From the NCBI GenBank assembly GCA_947498325.1, contig CANMKE010000020.1:36678-100677 (forward strand): a stretch of DNA of 64,000 nt, given 5' to 3'. A program made the translations under genes and the position numbers. Every line of letters begins with the position of its first letter. The stretch's first letter is position 1. The notes under the pieces are model-generated. The model was not told the DNA's origin. It saw nothing but the letters and a program-made list of their open reading frames with translations, and made no database searches. Positions 25,772-34,092 of the stretch are shown here, one piece after another. The DNA comes from an uncultured Persicobacter sp. Lineage in GTDB: Bacteria > Bacteroidota > Bacteroidia > Cytophagales > Cyclobacteriaceae.

Positions 25772-28585
25772 ATGAGAAAAACAATATCTATATTTTTTTC
25801 TGTGCTGCTTATGGGTGCTTGTAATCCCAAAACAGCAAGAATTTATGACAACTTTGTAAAGCATAGCAAACATCCTGAAAAGGCTATTCTGCCTGATTTT
25901 TCATATGCGGGTTATGCTTTCGGAAATGAGCCGATCCAAGCAGCCTCGAGCGATATTTTTGATGTTACCGACTTCGGAGCCGTTGCCAATGACGGTAAAT
26001 CGGATGAGGCGGCGATCAAAAAAGCCATTGCCAAGGCCGAGCAAAATGGCGGGGGGGTGGTGTATTTTCCTGCTGGAAAATACTTGGTCAATACCGATTT
26101 GCAAGAGCAAAATGAGTACATCCTGATTCAGCACTCCAATGTGGTATTGAAAGGTGAAGGTCCTGAAAAGACGACCATTGAAATCCAAAAACGTGCGGGT
26201 GCGAAGGCAATCACTTCGGGAATTTATAAGTTCCGATTCGAGAAAGTAAGCGATCACGATCCTGCCTTTTCACATGCTAACCTAAAGCTGAAAACAGATT
26301 TTATCACCAAAATCAGTGCTGATATTGCGGGTGGATCATTCGATGTGCAGGTGGCAAACACCAACCACTTGAAAGTGGGACAGTGGGTAACTTTACAGCT
26401 TCCTGCAACCGATGACCGTCAGGTGAAATTGTTCTACACGCAGCCGTATGATATTCCAACCAAAGCGGACGAACAAAAAACGAATACCCGTTGGTATCAA
26501 GCCAAAATGGAGTTGTCCGAGCGTCATTTAATCAAAGCGATTGATGGCAATACGGTTACTTTCGAGTCGCCAGTACACATCCCTGCGGTTGCCAAACACG
26601 GATGGGAGCTTCGTACTTTCCCTCATCTTGAAAATGTGGGTATCGAAGGTATTCACATCAAAGGGAATTGGGAAGGCTACTATCCAGGTAACCACCAATT
26701 GTTGATCAAGAAAAAAGGCTTCAGTCCTTTGATGATGTCTGCTTGTGTGAACAGTTATATCAAAAACTGTTACATCAGCAATTATAACATGGGCATGCGT
26801 TTGTACAATTTGGCCGCATGTTCAGTAGTAGATTTGAAGATGTTCGGTAATGGTCATAACCGCGGACGTCATAATATTTTCCTACAAAACAGTAACAATG
26901 TCTTTGTGGGTAAAGTACAAGATTTCCAAGAGAATGAAGATGCCTTCACCGTTACGCATAGTGCGATCGGTAATGTATTTTGGTATTGCGAGAATGAAGC
27001 CAACACGGCTTTGGATATTCACGCCGCCTATCCATATGCCAACTTGTATGACAACGTAAAATCTTCTTTCAAAAGAAAAGCAGGCGCGGGAACGAACGGT
27101 CCAATGGGTGGTTACAACCCTCAGCATTTGGGTAAATTGGTGCTTTGGAATCATCATTACACCGGCAAGGATGCTTCGGTTTATCCTTTCTGGGACAAAA
27201 ATGATTTCTATAATGCCAAGCATCAGTTCTATGTGATGCCGATCGTAGCAGGGATGCACGGTAACCCAATTAGCTTCAAAGCGGAGCAATGTGAAGCACT
27301 TGAATCAATAGGTACAGTGGTTACTCCTGAGTCTTTATATGCAGCACAATTGGAGCGCCGACTTGGAAAAGTACCAGCATGGTTGGAAGAATTGAACCAA
27401 GTGAAATGGTTGGAAGAAAGCCCAGTGAAGGCGGATACCAAGACGATTATTACGGCAGATTTCGATCATGGAAGTTTGGATTATATGTATGAAAAATCTC
27501 CTAATCACTTTGTGGGTCGTACCAAGCATTGGTTGAAGGAAGATAGCATCGGTAATCAATATTACTGGTTCTATTATCAGATGAAAAATGTCAAAGGCAA
27601 AACCATCACCACCGTTTTGGAGGAGATGAAGGGAGTCTATCGTGGCATGCCGCACTTGATCTTTACGGATTATACGCAACCCGTTTACAGTTATGACAAT
27701 GAGCATTGGGATCGTATCACGGACGTAAAATATAACGGCGAAACACACGAATTCAAATACACGCATACCTTTACGGAGGACAATGTTTGGATTGCCTATG
27801 CACATCCATATACCTACAACCGTAAAGAGGCATTGATCTTTTCTTTATTCAACAACCCGTTGGTGAAGGTTGATTATATCGCCAAAACAAAACAAAAACG
27901 TCATTTGCAAGTGGTTACCATCACCGATCCTAATGTGGATGATAAAGGTAAAAAGGTGATCATGGTCGATGCAATGCAGCATGCGGGTGAAGATTGTGGC
28001 GGTTATTTGGCAGAAGGATTGATCAAATACTTGATTTCTGACGATGCACGTGCGGCACAAATCCGTAAGAAATTCATCTTCAAAGTGATCCCAATGATGA
28101 ACCCTGACGGGGTATTCTTCGGAACGACTCGCTATAATATGAGCATGCGTGATATGAACGCTTCTTGGGGTGAAGATCACTCTCAGGAAGTGATGGACAA
28201 TGAGTTGAAAGAAGTTCAGGCTTTGCAAAAATACAGCCAAGACATCTATGCCAATGGTCACATTGACATGTTGTTGGATGTACACAGCCACTCGCAACAG
28301 GTACAGAAACACACGATTCTCTGCCCAAATGAAAATACATTGAAAGACTTTGCCGTATGTTTGAATAAATACTGGAAAATCAAACATGTTGGTGTCAAGA
28401 GTACGGGGCGTATGCGTGCGTATTACTATAAATATGGGACACCATCGGGTACGGTTGAACTTTCACAATCTAAGTTGGCAGGTGAAAATCCTTATTTAAC
28501 GGTTGAGGATTATCAGAAATATGGGGAAGGCGTTGCTAGAGCGGTTTGGGATTATTATGCTGAGATAGAAAAAATGATGAAGTAA
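25772..28585 (+). CDS. Fusion lipoprotein: parallel beta-helix domain plus M14 carboxypeptidase-like domain
   Basis: This is a 937-residue surface or periplasmic lipoprotein (FFSVLLMGAC lipobox, Cys17). Residues about 60-540 form a right-handed parallel beta-helix that starts with the pectate-lyase-superfamily signature VTDFGAVANDGKSDEAAIKK and NGGGVVYFPAGKY. Residues about 555-700 resemble the N-terminal beta-sandwich of cytosolic carboxypeptidase-like M14 proteins (YYWFYYQMKNVKGKTI, WIAYAHPYTYN). Residues about 703-935 form the zinc domain: HAGE (His737, Glu740), NPDG (777-780), DVHSHS (His838) and the catalytic glutamate Glu896 in GTVELSQ. The usual DLNR motif is DMNA at 794-797, so the arginine that binds a C-terminal carboxylate is replaced by Ala797. 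The beta-helix suggests glycan binding or cleavage. The M14 part suggests removal of an amide-linked group. The true activity is unknown. Confidence 0.8.
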   Translation: MRKTISIFFSVLLMGACNPKTARIYDNFVKHSKHPEKAILPDFSYAGYAFGNEPIQAASSDIFDVTDFGAVANDGKSDEAAIKKAIAKAEQNGGGVVYFPAGKYLVNTDLQEQNEYILIQHSNVVLKGEGPEKTTIEIQKRAGAKAITSGIYKFRFEKVSDHDPAFSHANLKLKTDFITKISADIAGGSFDVQVANTNHLKVGQWVTLQLPATDDRQVKLFYTQPYDIPTKADEQKTNTRWYQAKMELSERHLIKAIDGNTVTFESPVHIPAVAKHGWELRTFPHLENVGIEGIHIKGNWEGYYPGNHQLLIKKKGFSPLMMSACVNSYIKNCYISNYNMGMRLYNLAACSVVDLKMFGNGHNRGRHNIFLQNSNNVFVGKVQDFQENEDAFTVTHSAIGNVFWYCENEANTALDIHAAYPYANLYDNVKSSFKRKAGAGTNGPMGGYNPQHLGKLVLWNHHYTGKDASVYPFWDKNDFYNAKHQFYVMPIVAGMHGNPISFKAEQCEALESIGTVVTPESLYAAQLERRLGKVPAWLEELNQVKWLEESPVKADTKTIITADFDHGSLDYMYEKSPNHFVGRTKHWLKEDSIGNQYYWFYYQMKNVKGKTITTVLEEMKGVYRGMPHLIFTDYTQPVYSYDNEHWDRITDVKYNGETHEFKYTHTFTEDNVWIAYAHPYTYNRKEALIFSLFNNPLVKVDYIAKTKQKRHLQVVTITDPNVDDKGKKVIMVDAMQHAGEDCGGYLAEGLIKYLISDDARAAQIRKKFIFKVIPMMNPDGVFFGTTRYNMSMRDMNASWGEDHSQEVMDNELKEVQALQKYSQDIYANGHIDMLLDVHSHSQQVQKHTILCPNENTLKDFAVCLNKYWKIKHVGVKSTGRMRAYYYKYGTPSGTVELSQSKLAGENPYLTVEDYQKYGEGVARAVWDYYAEIEKMMK

Positions 28586-28604
28586 ATCGGGAATGATCAA
28601 TAGC

Positions 28605-28637
28605 AAAAAAGGCAGCCTTTTCGGGCTGCCTTTTTTT
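28605..28637 (+). terminator. Rho-independent terminator after the beta-helix/M14 gene
   Basis: GGCAGCC (28611-28617) pairs with GGCTGCC (28624-28630), flanked by A-runs and a seven-T tract, so it may work in both directions. Confidence 0.85.
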
Positions 28638-28812
28638 ATAATTTTCGTTTTGTGTAAAGTCTTAAGCGTGTTATCCTGTAGTGGGGACTGTCGCACAACT
28701 CTATTCTCTGAATTTGACGCAGAAGATTATTTTGTTAGCTGAACGGATGCACCTACGTGTGTATCCAAACCATCCAATATTTTAATTATTAGGGCAGACA
28801 CATAGGTCTGAC

Positions 28813-29205
28813 CCCAATGTCATTAAGTTAAGAAACAGTCGGTCATTTGCTCGAAATTATGAGTTTACATCAGGTTAAACCAAAGGGGATTCGGAGAGGT
28901 ACGAGATGAAAGGTCATTTGATGTGTATTCAAAATTTAAGTTTTTATATCCCGAAGGGATTACATAACATAGCGAGGGGTGAAACCCCTCGAAATATCAC
29001 CCCTAAAGCCTATACCCTGAAAGGGTGCAACTCATTACTTGTATAGAAATTTATATTACGCCCTTTCAGGGCTCAGTATTTTGTTGGTAATCATCCCGGG
29101 GTTTCACCCCGGGCTATGTTATTCAATCCCTTCGGGATTTTCTTTGCCTTAATATAGCCAAAACTTAAAACCCCAAGAATATGCTCTTAACTTAATGACA
29201 TTGGG
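28813..29205. mobile_element. MITE-like element with perfect 21-bp terminal inverted repeats
   Basis: The element is 393 bp with no ORF. The terminal repeats at 28813-28833 (CCCAATGTCATTAAGTTAAG plus A) and 29185-29205 are exact reverse complements. It is inserted in repeat copy D. No exact target duplication is obvious: TCTGACC on the left against TCGGCCC on the right. Its size, lack of coding capacity and inverted ends fit a non-autonomous element mobilised in trans. Confidence 0.65.
28948..29138. repeat. Long internal hairpin of the MITE-like element
   Basis: The segments 28948-28991 and 29095-29138 are 44-nt inverted repeats matching at about 38 positions. Each contains smaller palindromes (ATCCCGAAGGGAT, GGGGTGAAACCCC). 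Between them CCCTGAAAGGG and CCCTTTCAGGG pair as well, giving a nested hairpin about 190 nt long. Confidence 0.7.
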
Positions 29206-29279
29206 TCGGCCCCTACAGCGACCAAATAAAATTTTGTGGGAATCCCCGTACTATCGCGAGTGATCGCTTACTAAAATCC

Positions 29280-31658
29280 TTAAACCGCTGCTTGCTTTAC
29301 TTTCATGATCAATCGACCTTTATGGTTAAAGCTGATCACTGTATTTCCTTGAGGATTAACATTGGTATGGAAACGAATCGCTGTGCCATTGGCATCCGTC
29401 AATTTATCGATCGCTTCAGCATTGGTATTCGATAAGACGATTTGCGCTTCAGCAATGGAGTTGAAAGTAAAGCTCAATTCACCTTTGGTTTCATGAAAAT
29501 CCAGTAACTCGATTGTTGAGCTCAACAACTTAGGCGCAGCCGATTTTTGTGTCGAACGGAAACCTACAACTTCATTCTTGTCTTTATTCAACCATTGCTC
29601 TGGGATTTGATGCGATGCCGTAACCTTTTTGCCATTAACGGTAAAGTAGTCCAAGGTACCCTCGCCTTCAAATTTGAAATCGATCAAATTACCCTGATAT
29701 TGATAATCAGTGATCTCATTCACCAATTTACCTGCCTGCAATGCCAAACCGTGGGGTAAACGCTTCACCGCAATATTGGTCATCGCTCCGAACCAAGCGC
29801 CCATACTGAAAATCTGTGGACGGATTTGGTGGTTAGATCCCGCAGGGTAGAAGCCACTCATCTCCACCATCGCACCGGCCATTGGCATGTTTTTCCAAGG
29901 GATATAACATTCTTTGGCCGCATAATCAATGGCTTTTCTCAAATCATCCTGATTGATGTCGTCCATTTCCAAGGTCGCCAAAATAGAGAAATATCCTGCC
30001 AAGAAATACTCATCTTTCTTCACCAAAAGGTCATCGAAAAGTGTTTTTTGATAACGGTCAATATCAAATTCTTTCGGGAAGAACGGTGGACAGGTCAATG
30101 CCCAGATATAATCCGTTTCGTCCAAACCATAGCCATCAGCCATCAAGACTGTGCCGTCCGTAGCGACTGCTTTTCCATAGTAAGGCATTTTTCCTTCAGG
30201 GAACAAAGGCTTCATTTTTTCTACCAAGGCTTCTGCTTTCTCGGCATAATTATTCTTGACACCTTGTACCTCACACATCTCATGCAACATGCGATAGACG
30301 CTGTAATTGAACAGGTTGATATAAATATCATAGCTGCGCTCAATCTTTTTGCCTTTGTATGGAGGAGCATCCCAACCCAAAACCGGTTTTCCTACTGCAT
30401 TGTCCCAACCGAAATCACGGCTGTTGTACAATGGTGTTTCGCAGAAATATTGACGGTAGAATAAGCCTTCTTTTTGATCATAACAATAATCCTCCAACCA
30501 ATCGCAAGCCTCCATCATCAGTTTCAAATTGTCCTTGCTGATGTATTTGGTATCGTTGGTTTGTGTCCAGTGCGTAAAAGCAGACCATACCGCATAGAAC
30601 AAGCCGTCCTCTTGCCATTTGGTGATTTTGCCATTCGCCATCTGCCCAAAGAATCGACCCGTACGACCATTTTCCTCAATATTGGACGGGTTCGCCATCT
30701 GGAAATCCGTCCACTTGTCCAATGGATTTGCCCATCCACTGTACGCCATCCATGAACAAGCCAAACCGCCATCACGCACCCAGATCAAATAATAGATCTT
30801 CTGCAAAGCCGCCTGCATCGCCCCAGATTTGTCCTGAGCCGAAAGGAAGATTCGCTTATTGAAATCAATCAAATTTTGGAGCGAATCATGATCATTCAAG
30901 ACCAATTTACCGAAAGCGGTTGCTTTATTAACTTCCTTATCATTGTCCGCCATTAGCTTTTGCTGACCCTTAGCAGCCAATTCTTCCAATGTGCGTTCAA
31001 TATGCTCGCCTTTAAGAGCGCCTCCGATGAAAATCGGTTGGTTAGGTGCCAATTCGGCACGGCAATAAGTGCTTCGCCCTTGGTCGATTTGAAGCTGATG
31101 CTGAAAATCTCCCCCCTTCAATACGGCAGCAAATTCAAAGTTCAACCCACGGTCAGGGTGTGCGCTGACGAAGCTTCTTTCAGCTCGCTTGATTGGCGTA
31201 TCCTGCTTGTCGGTTTTCAGATCAATCATGCCAGCATTTGATGTCCAGATATAAAATACTGGGCTATCTTCCAAGGTGGCAATATGCACATCCTGATTTT
31301 TATAATGCACTACCGTATGCCATGGGTCGTAGTCGGTCGAAACATAATCGGCCGCCGATAGGGCAGGGAAGCTGATTTTATCAAAAATCTTGGTATGGTC
31401 ATCTCGGTTGGAGAAGTTTCGCATTTTATAGCTGTTGTCTTCGCCCGCCTTCGGGTTGATCCACAACTCGATCGTCGATTGGCTGATATTATATTCCGCA
31501 CGAACCCCCATTGGGCTGTGCATCAAAATCAACTGGTCAACTTTCTTTTCTTGATGGACAGTCGCAACTTCCTTTGTTTGTTGCTGAGGACTCATCGCAC
31601 ACCCGCCAGAGGCAAGCAATAGCAATGAAAGCCCAATATTTAAATAAGTCTTTCTCAT
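29280..31658 (-). CDS. Six-hairpin (alpha/alpha)6 glycosidase-like lipoprotein
   Basis: This 792-residue lipoprotein (LLLLASGGC lipobox, Cys20) has an N-terminal beta-sandwich (about 40-260), a helical (alpha/alpha)6-type domain (about 265-670) and a C-terminal beta-domain. The helical part begins NFLxAQ-like with KIYYLIWVRDGGLACSW near residue 290, a WxRD-type motif also seen in GH15 and GH63-like glucosidases. It continues with FGWDNAVGKPVLGWD, YGLDETDYIWAL and PAGSNHQIRPQ. I cannot place it in a numbered GH family. Trimming of terminal sugars is inferred from the fold and position. Its start overlaps the end of the GH3 gene by 4 nt (ATGA type), so the two are translationally coupled. It is the last gene of the unit and ends beside repeat copy D. 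Confidence 0.65.
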   Translation of the reverse strand: MRKTYLNIGLSLLLLASGGCAMSPQQQTKEVATVHQEKKVDQLILMHSPMGVRAEYNISQSTIELWINPKAGEDNSYKMRNFSNRDDHTKIFDKISFPALSAADYVSTDYDPWHTVVHYKNQDVHIATLEDSPVFYIWTSNAGMIDLKTDKQDTPIKRAERSFVSAHPDRGLNFEFAAVLKGGDFQHQLQIDQGRSTYCRAELAPNQPIFIGGALKGEHIERTLEELAAKGQQKLMADNDKEVNKATAFGKLVLNDHDSLQNLIDFNKRIFLSAQDKSGAMQAALQKIYYLIWVRDGGLACSWMAYSGWANPLDKWTDFQMANPSNIEENGRTGRFFGQMANGKITKWQEDGLFYAVWSAFTHWTQTNDTKYISKDNLKLMMEACDWLEDYCYDQKEGLFYRQYFCETPLYNSRDFGWDNAVGKPVLGWDAPPYKGKKIERSYDIYINLFNYSVYRMLHEMCEVQGVKNNYAEKAEALVEKMKPLFPEGKMPYYGKAVATDGTVLMADGYGLDETDYIWALTCPPFFPKEFDIDRYQKTLFDDLLVKKDEYFLAGYFSILATLEMDDINQDDLRKAIDYAAKECYIPWKNMPMAGAMVEMSGFYPAGSNHQIRPQIFSMGAWFGAMTNIAVKRLPHGLALQAGKLVNEITDYQYQGNLIDFKFEGEGTLDYFTVNGKKVTASHQIPEQWLNKDKNEVVGFRSTQKSAAPKLLSSTIELLDFHETKGELSFTFNSIAEAQIVLSNTNAEAIDKLTDANGTAIRFHTNVNPQGNTVISFNHKGRLIMKVKQAAV

Positions 31659-33889
31659 ATGAGGATAAAATTTTTCGTTATTACTTCATCGGAATTGGTA
31701 CCCACCTGCACCTGAAATTCACCTGACTCCACCACAAATTCCATTTGCTCATTCCACATTTTTAGATCTTCTTCGGTAATGGTAAAGTGCACCGTCTTGC
31801 GCTCACCTTTTTTGAGTTCGATCAATTCAAAATGCTTCAGTTCTTTCAGCGGTCGGCTGGTGCTTCCGTACAAATCACTGATATATAGCTGAACCACTTC
31901 CTTGCCGTCGTACCGACCTGTATTTTCAAGATCAACGCTCACCTTAAGCTCTTGTCCTGATTTGAGGCTATCGGTAGAAAGCTTCAGGTTACTGTATTTA
32001 AAGTGGGTGTAACTCAATCCAAAACCAAATGGAAAGGCAGGATCATTGGAAGCATCCAAGTACCGTGTCCCATTTTTGTTCGGTCTGCCTGTGGCTTTTT
32101 TAAGATAAGAGATCGGCACCTGTCCGGTGTGTGCAGGGAAGGTTACAGGTAATTTTCCCGAAGGATTATAATGGCCAAATAACACATCGGCCAAAGCATT
32201 TCCCGCCTCACAACCGGCCAACCATGATTCCAAAATTGTCGGCATATTGTCTTTAATCCACGGCATGCAGATCGGGCGACCATCGGCCATCACCACTACG
32301 GTTGGTTTGTTCAGTGCCTTAATTTTTTGAGCTAATTCTACCTGTGGTTTTGGTAAGGAAATATCCACCAAAGAGGTATTTTCACCCGAGAACCACTGTC
32401 CTTCACCGAGCGTAAGAATCACAAGATCCGAAGATTTAGCCAATCGGATTGCCCGAGCAAGTGCTTTCGAATCTGCGGTATGTTCATCGGCGCAACCTGC
32501 CTCGAAGGTTACCTTGGCAGACTTACCGACTTTATTTTTAATCCCTTCGGTAAAACGAACCACTTCCTCTTTCGGGCCTGCGGCCGACCATGTCCCCATA
32601 TGGGTTTCAGGCTTGGCGTCAATTGGTCCAATGACAGCAATTTTCTTGTATTTGGTTTTGGATAAAGGCAACAGCTGCTCGTCATTTTTGAGCAATACCA
32701 TGCTCTCGCGGGCAATTTTACGGGCATGCTCGACATACTCGGGGCGTCTCCATTCTTTTTCTTGAAGGCCTTCAGTGAAATATTTGAAAGGATCATCAAA
32801 AAGCCCCAACTCAAATTTGAGCTTCAACACTCGGCGTACCGCATCATCAATCAAAGCGACATCCACTTTCCCTTCTTCCACCAAATCCTGCAAATGATCC
32901 ATATACACCAAGCCCATCATATCGATGTCCGAACCTGCTTCAATCGCTTTCAGGGCTGCTTCTTTTCGGTCTTTGGCATAGCGCCAATCGACCATTTCCT
33001 CAAAAGAATTATAATCCGAAACCACGGCTCCTTTGAATCCCCATTCTCCTTTCAAAATATCACGGATCAGGAACTTATTACCGCTACAAGGCACGCCATC
33101 ATAGTCATTAAAAGCATTCATGAAGGTGCGACAACCTGCTTTCTCGGCTGCATGAAATGGCGGCAAAACGTATTCACGCAGGAATCTTTCCGAAACCGTC
33201 GTTTGATTATAATCTCTACCCGCCTCAACTTGTCCATAAGCGGCAAAGTGCTTGGCGCAGGCGAGCAAGGTGTTGTTGGCGCTCAGGTCATCACCCTGAA
33301 AACCGTGTACTCTTGCCGCAGCAATCTGACTGCCGAGATAAGGATCTTCTCCGCTACCTTCCATCATTCGGCCCCAACGGGCATCAAAAGAAATATCGAC
33401 CATCGGAGCGAAGGTCCACATATTGCCCGAAGAGGTGCCTTCGATTGCCATGATTCTTGCCGATCGCTCGATCAGGGGCAAGTTCCATGAGGCCGCCTCA
33501 CCCAAAGGTACAGGGAAGGTCGTTCTGAAACCATGAATAATATCCAAGGCAAAAATCAAGGGAATGCCGGTGTGTTCCATCGCCAATTTTTGGTAATGCC
33601 TTTTGTCTTTCATCCACCAGACATTCAGAAATGTACCGACATCACCATTGATCACGGCAGAGTCAATATTGACATCGGTTTCTTTATGGTTATTGGCAAT
33701 AAGTTTGGCATGTTTGAGCTGATTCAACTGCCCAACCTTCTGGCGAAGGGTCATTTTACTCAAGATCTCTTCGACTTTGACGTCAATGGGATCTGTTTTG
33801 ACCTTTGAATCTACACAAGCCGACAAGCCTGCCAATAGCAATACCATGAAACAGGATCCAAAAAATGAAATATTAAATTTTGATCTCAT
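31655..33889 (-). CDS. GH3-family beta-glucosidase/beta-xylosidase-type lipoprotein (BglX-like)
   Basis: This is a 744-residue GH3 enzyme with a lipoprotein signal (LLLAGLSAC, Cys25). The N-terminal TIM barrel contains ALDIIHGFRTTFP, FAPMVDISFDARWGRMMEGSGEDP, AKHFAAYG and the nucleophile Asp292 in GAVVSDYNSFEEM. The alpha/beta sandwich (about 390-560) carries the usual acid/base region around EGQWFSGENTS. The fibronectin-III-like C-terminal domain (about 650-740, LEEDLKMW-type ending) completes the BglX architecture. GH3 enzymes of this type remove beta-linked glucose or xylose from non-reducing ends. It is translationally coupled to the six-hairpin gene. A 203-nt leader with a long-range inverted repeat separates it from the symporter gene. 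Confidence 0.92.
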   Translation of the reverse strand: MRSKFNISFFGSCFMVLLLAGLSACVDSKVKTDPIDVKVEEILSKMTLRQKVGQLNQLKHAKLIANNHKETDVNIDSAVINGDVGTFLNVWWMKDKRHYQKLAMEHTGIPLIFALDIIHGFRTTFPVPLGEAASWNLPLIERSARIMAIEGTSSGNMWTFAPMVDISFDARWGRMMEGSGEDPYLGSQIAAARVHGFQGDDLSANNTLLACAKHFAAYGQVEAGRDYNQTTVSERFLREYVLPPFHAAEKAGCRTFMNAFNDYDGVPCSGNKFLIRDILKGEWGFKGAVVSDYNSFEEMVDWRYAKDRKEAALKAIEAGSDIDMMGLVYMDHLQDLVEEGKVDVALIDDAVRRVLKLKFELGLFDDPFKYFTEGLQEKEWRRPEYVEHARKIARESMVLLKNDEQLLPLSKTKYKKIAVIGPIDAKPETHMGTWSAAGPKEEVVRFTEGIKNKVGKSAKVTFEAGCADEHTADSKALARAIRLAKSSDLVILTLGEGQWFSGENTSLVDISLPKPQVELAQKIKALNKPTVVVMADGRPICMPWIKDNMPTILESWLAGCEAGNALADVLFGHYNPSGKLPVTFPAHTGQVPISYLKKATGRPNKNGTRYLDASNDPAFPFGFGLSYTHFKYSNLKLSTDSLKSGQELKVSVDLENTGRYDGKEVVQLYISDLYGSTSRPLKELKHFELIELKKGERKTVHFTITEEDLKMWNEQMEFVVESGEFQVQVGTNSDEVITKNFILI

Positions 33890-33913
33890 GATTAAACATC
33901 TAAAAAATAAAAA

Positions 33914-34079
33914 AGGCTGTTGCTTTCCTTCTTACAATCCCTAAATAATTTCACCTTCAAGGCACACCATCTTTACCACAAAGGTAGATGAAATACGGTT
34001 GGTAGGGGTTACCCTTTTCTCAAAAGGGATTATTCAATTATAAGGAATATAGTTGGAATGGACAGTTAAGCAACAGCCT
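33914..34079 (-). repeat. Long-range 12-bp inverted repeat in the GH3 leader
   Basis: AGGCTGTTGCTT (33914-33925) and AAGCAACAGCCT (34068-34079) are perfect inverted repeats 142 nt apart. Read on the minus strand, the second arm reached is followed by a T-rich tract before the GH3 start. This could be a long-loop terminator or an attenuator between the symporter and GH3 genes. Confidence 0.45.
33979..33986 (-). promoter_or_regulatory. Possible -7 box for the GH3 gene
   Basis: On the minus strand TACCTTTG matches TAnnTTTG exactly, about 90 nt before the GH3 start. No correctly spaced TTG was found, so the call is weak. Confidence 0.25.
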
Positions 34080-34092
34080 CTATAAAATACTT

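Larger units (their letters stand above)
28681..29240 (+). repeat. Dispersed intergenic palindrome, copy D, split by an insertion
   Basis: The left half (28681-28812) carries GTGGGGACTG, CAGAAGATTATTTTGTTAGC and the GCACCTACGTGTGTATCC arm, ending CACATAGGTC. The right half (29206-29240) resumes with TCGGCCCCTACAGCGACC and ends TTTTGTGGG. The intervening 393 bp is the MITE-like element. Confidence 0.75.
28586..29279. other. Convergent intergenic region, 694 bp, made of repeat and insertion
   Basis: There is no coding sequence. After the terminator, nearly the whole region is palindromic repeat copy D split by a well-preserved insertion. It separates the plus-strand enzyme run from the minus-strand GH3/six-hairpin genes. 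Confidence 0.7.

Noticed and set aside
29826..30464. 212-codon plus-strand open frame
   Set aside because: It is a shadow of the six-hairpin lipoprotein gene with no start context or domains.
32726..33490. 254-codon plus-strand open frame
   Set aside because: It is antisense to the GH3 gene, whose barrel motifs and nucleophile lie on the other strand; composition is His/Ile-rich shadow sequence.
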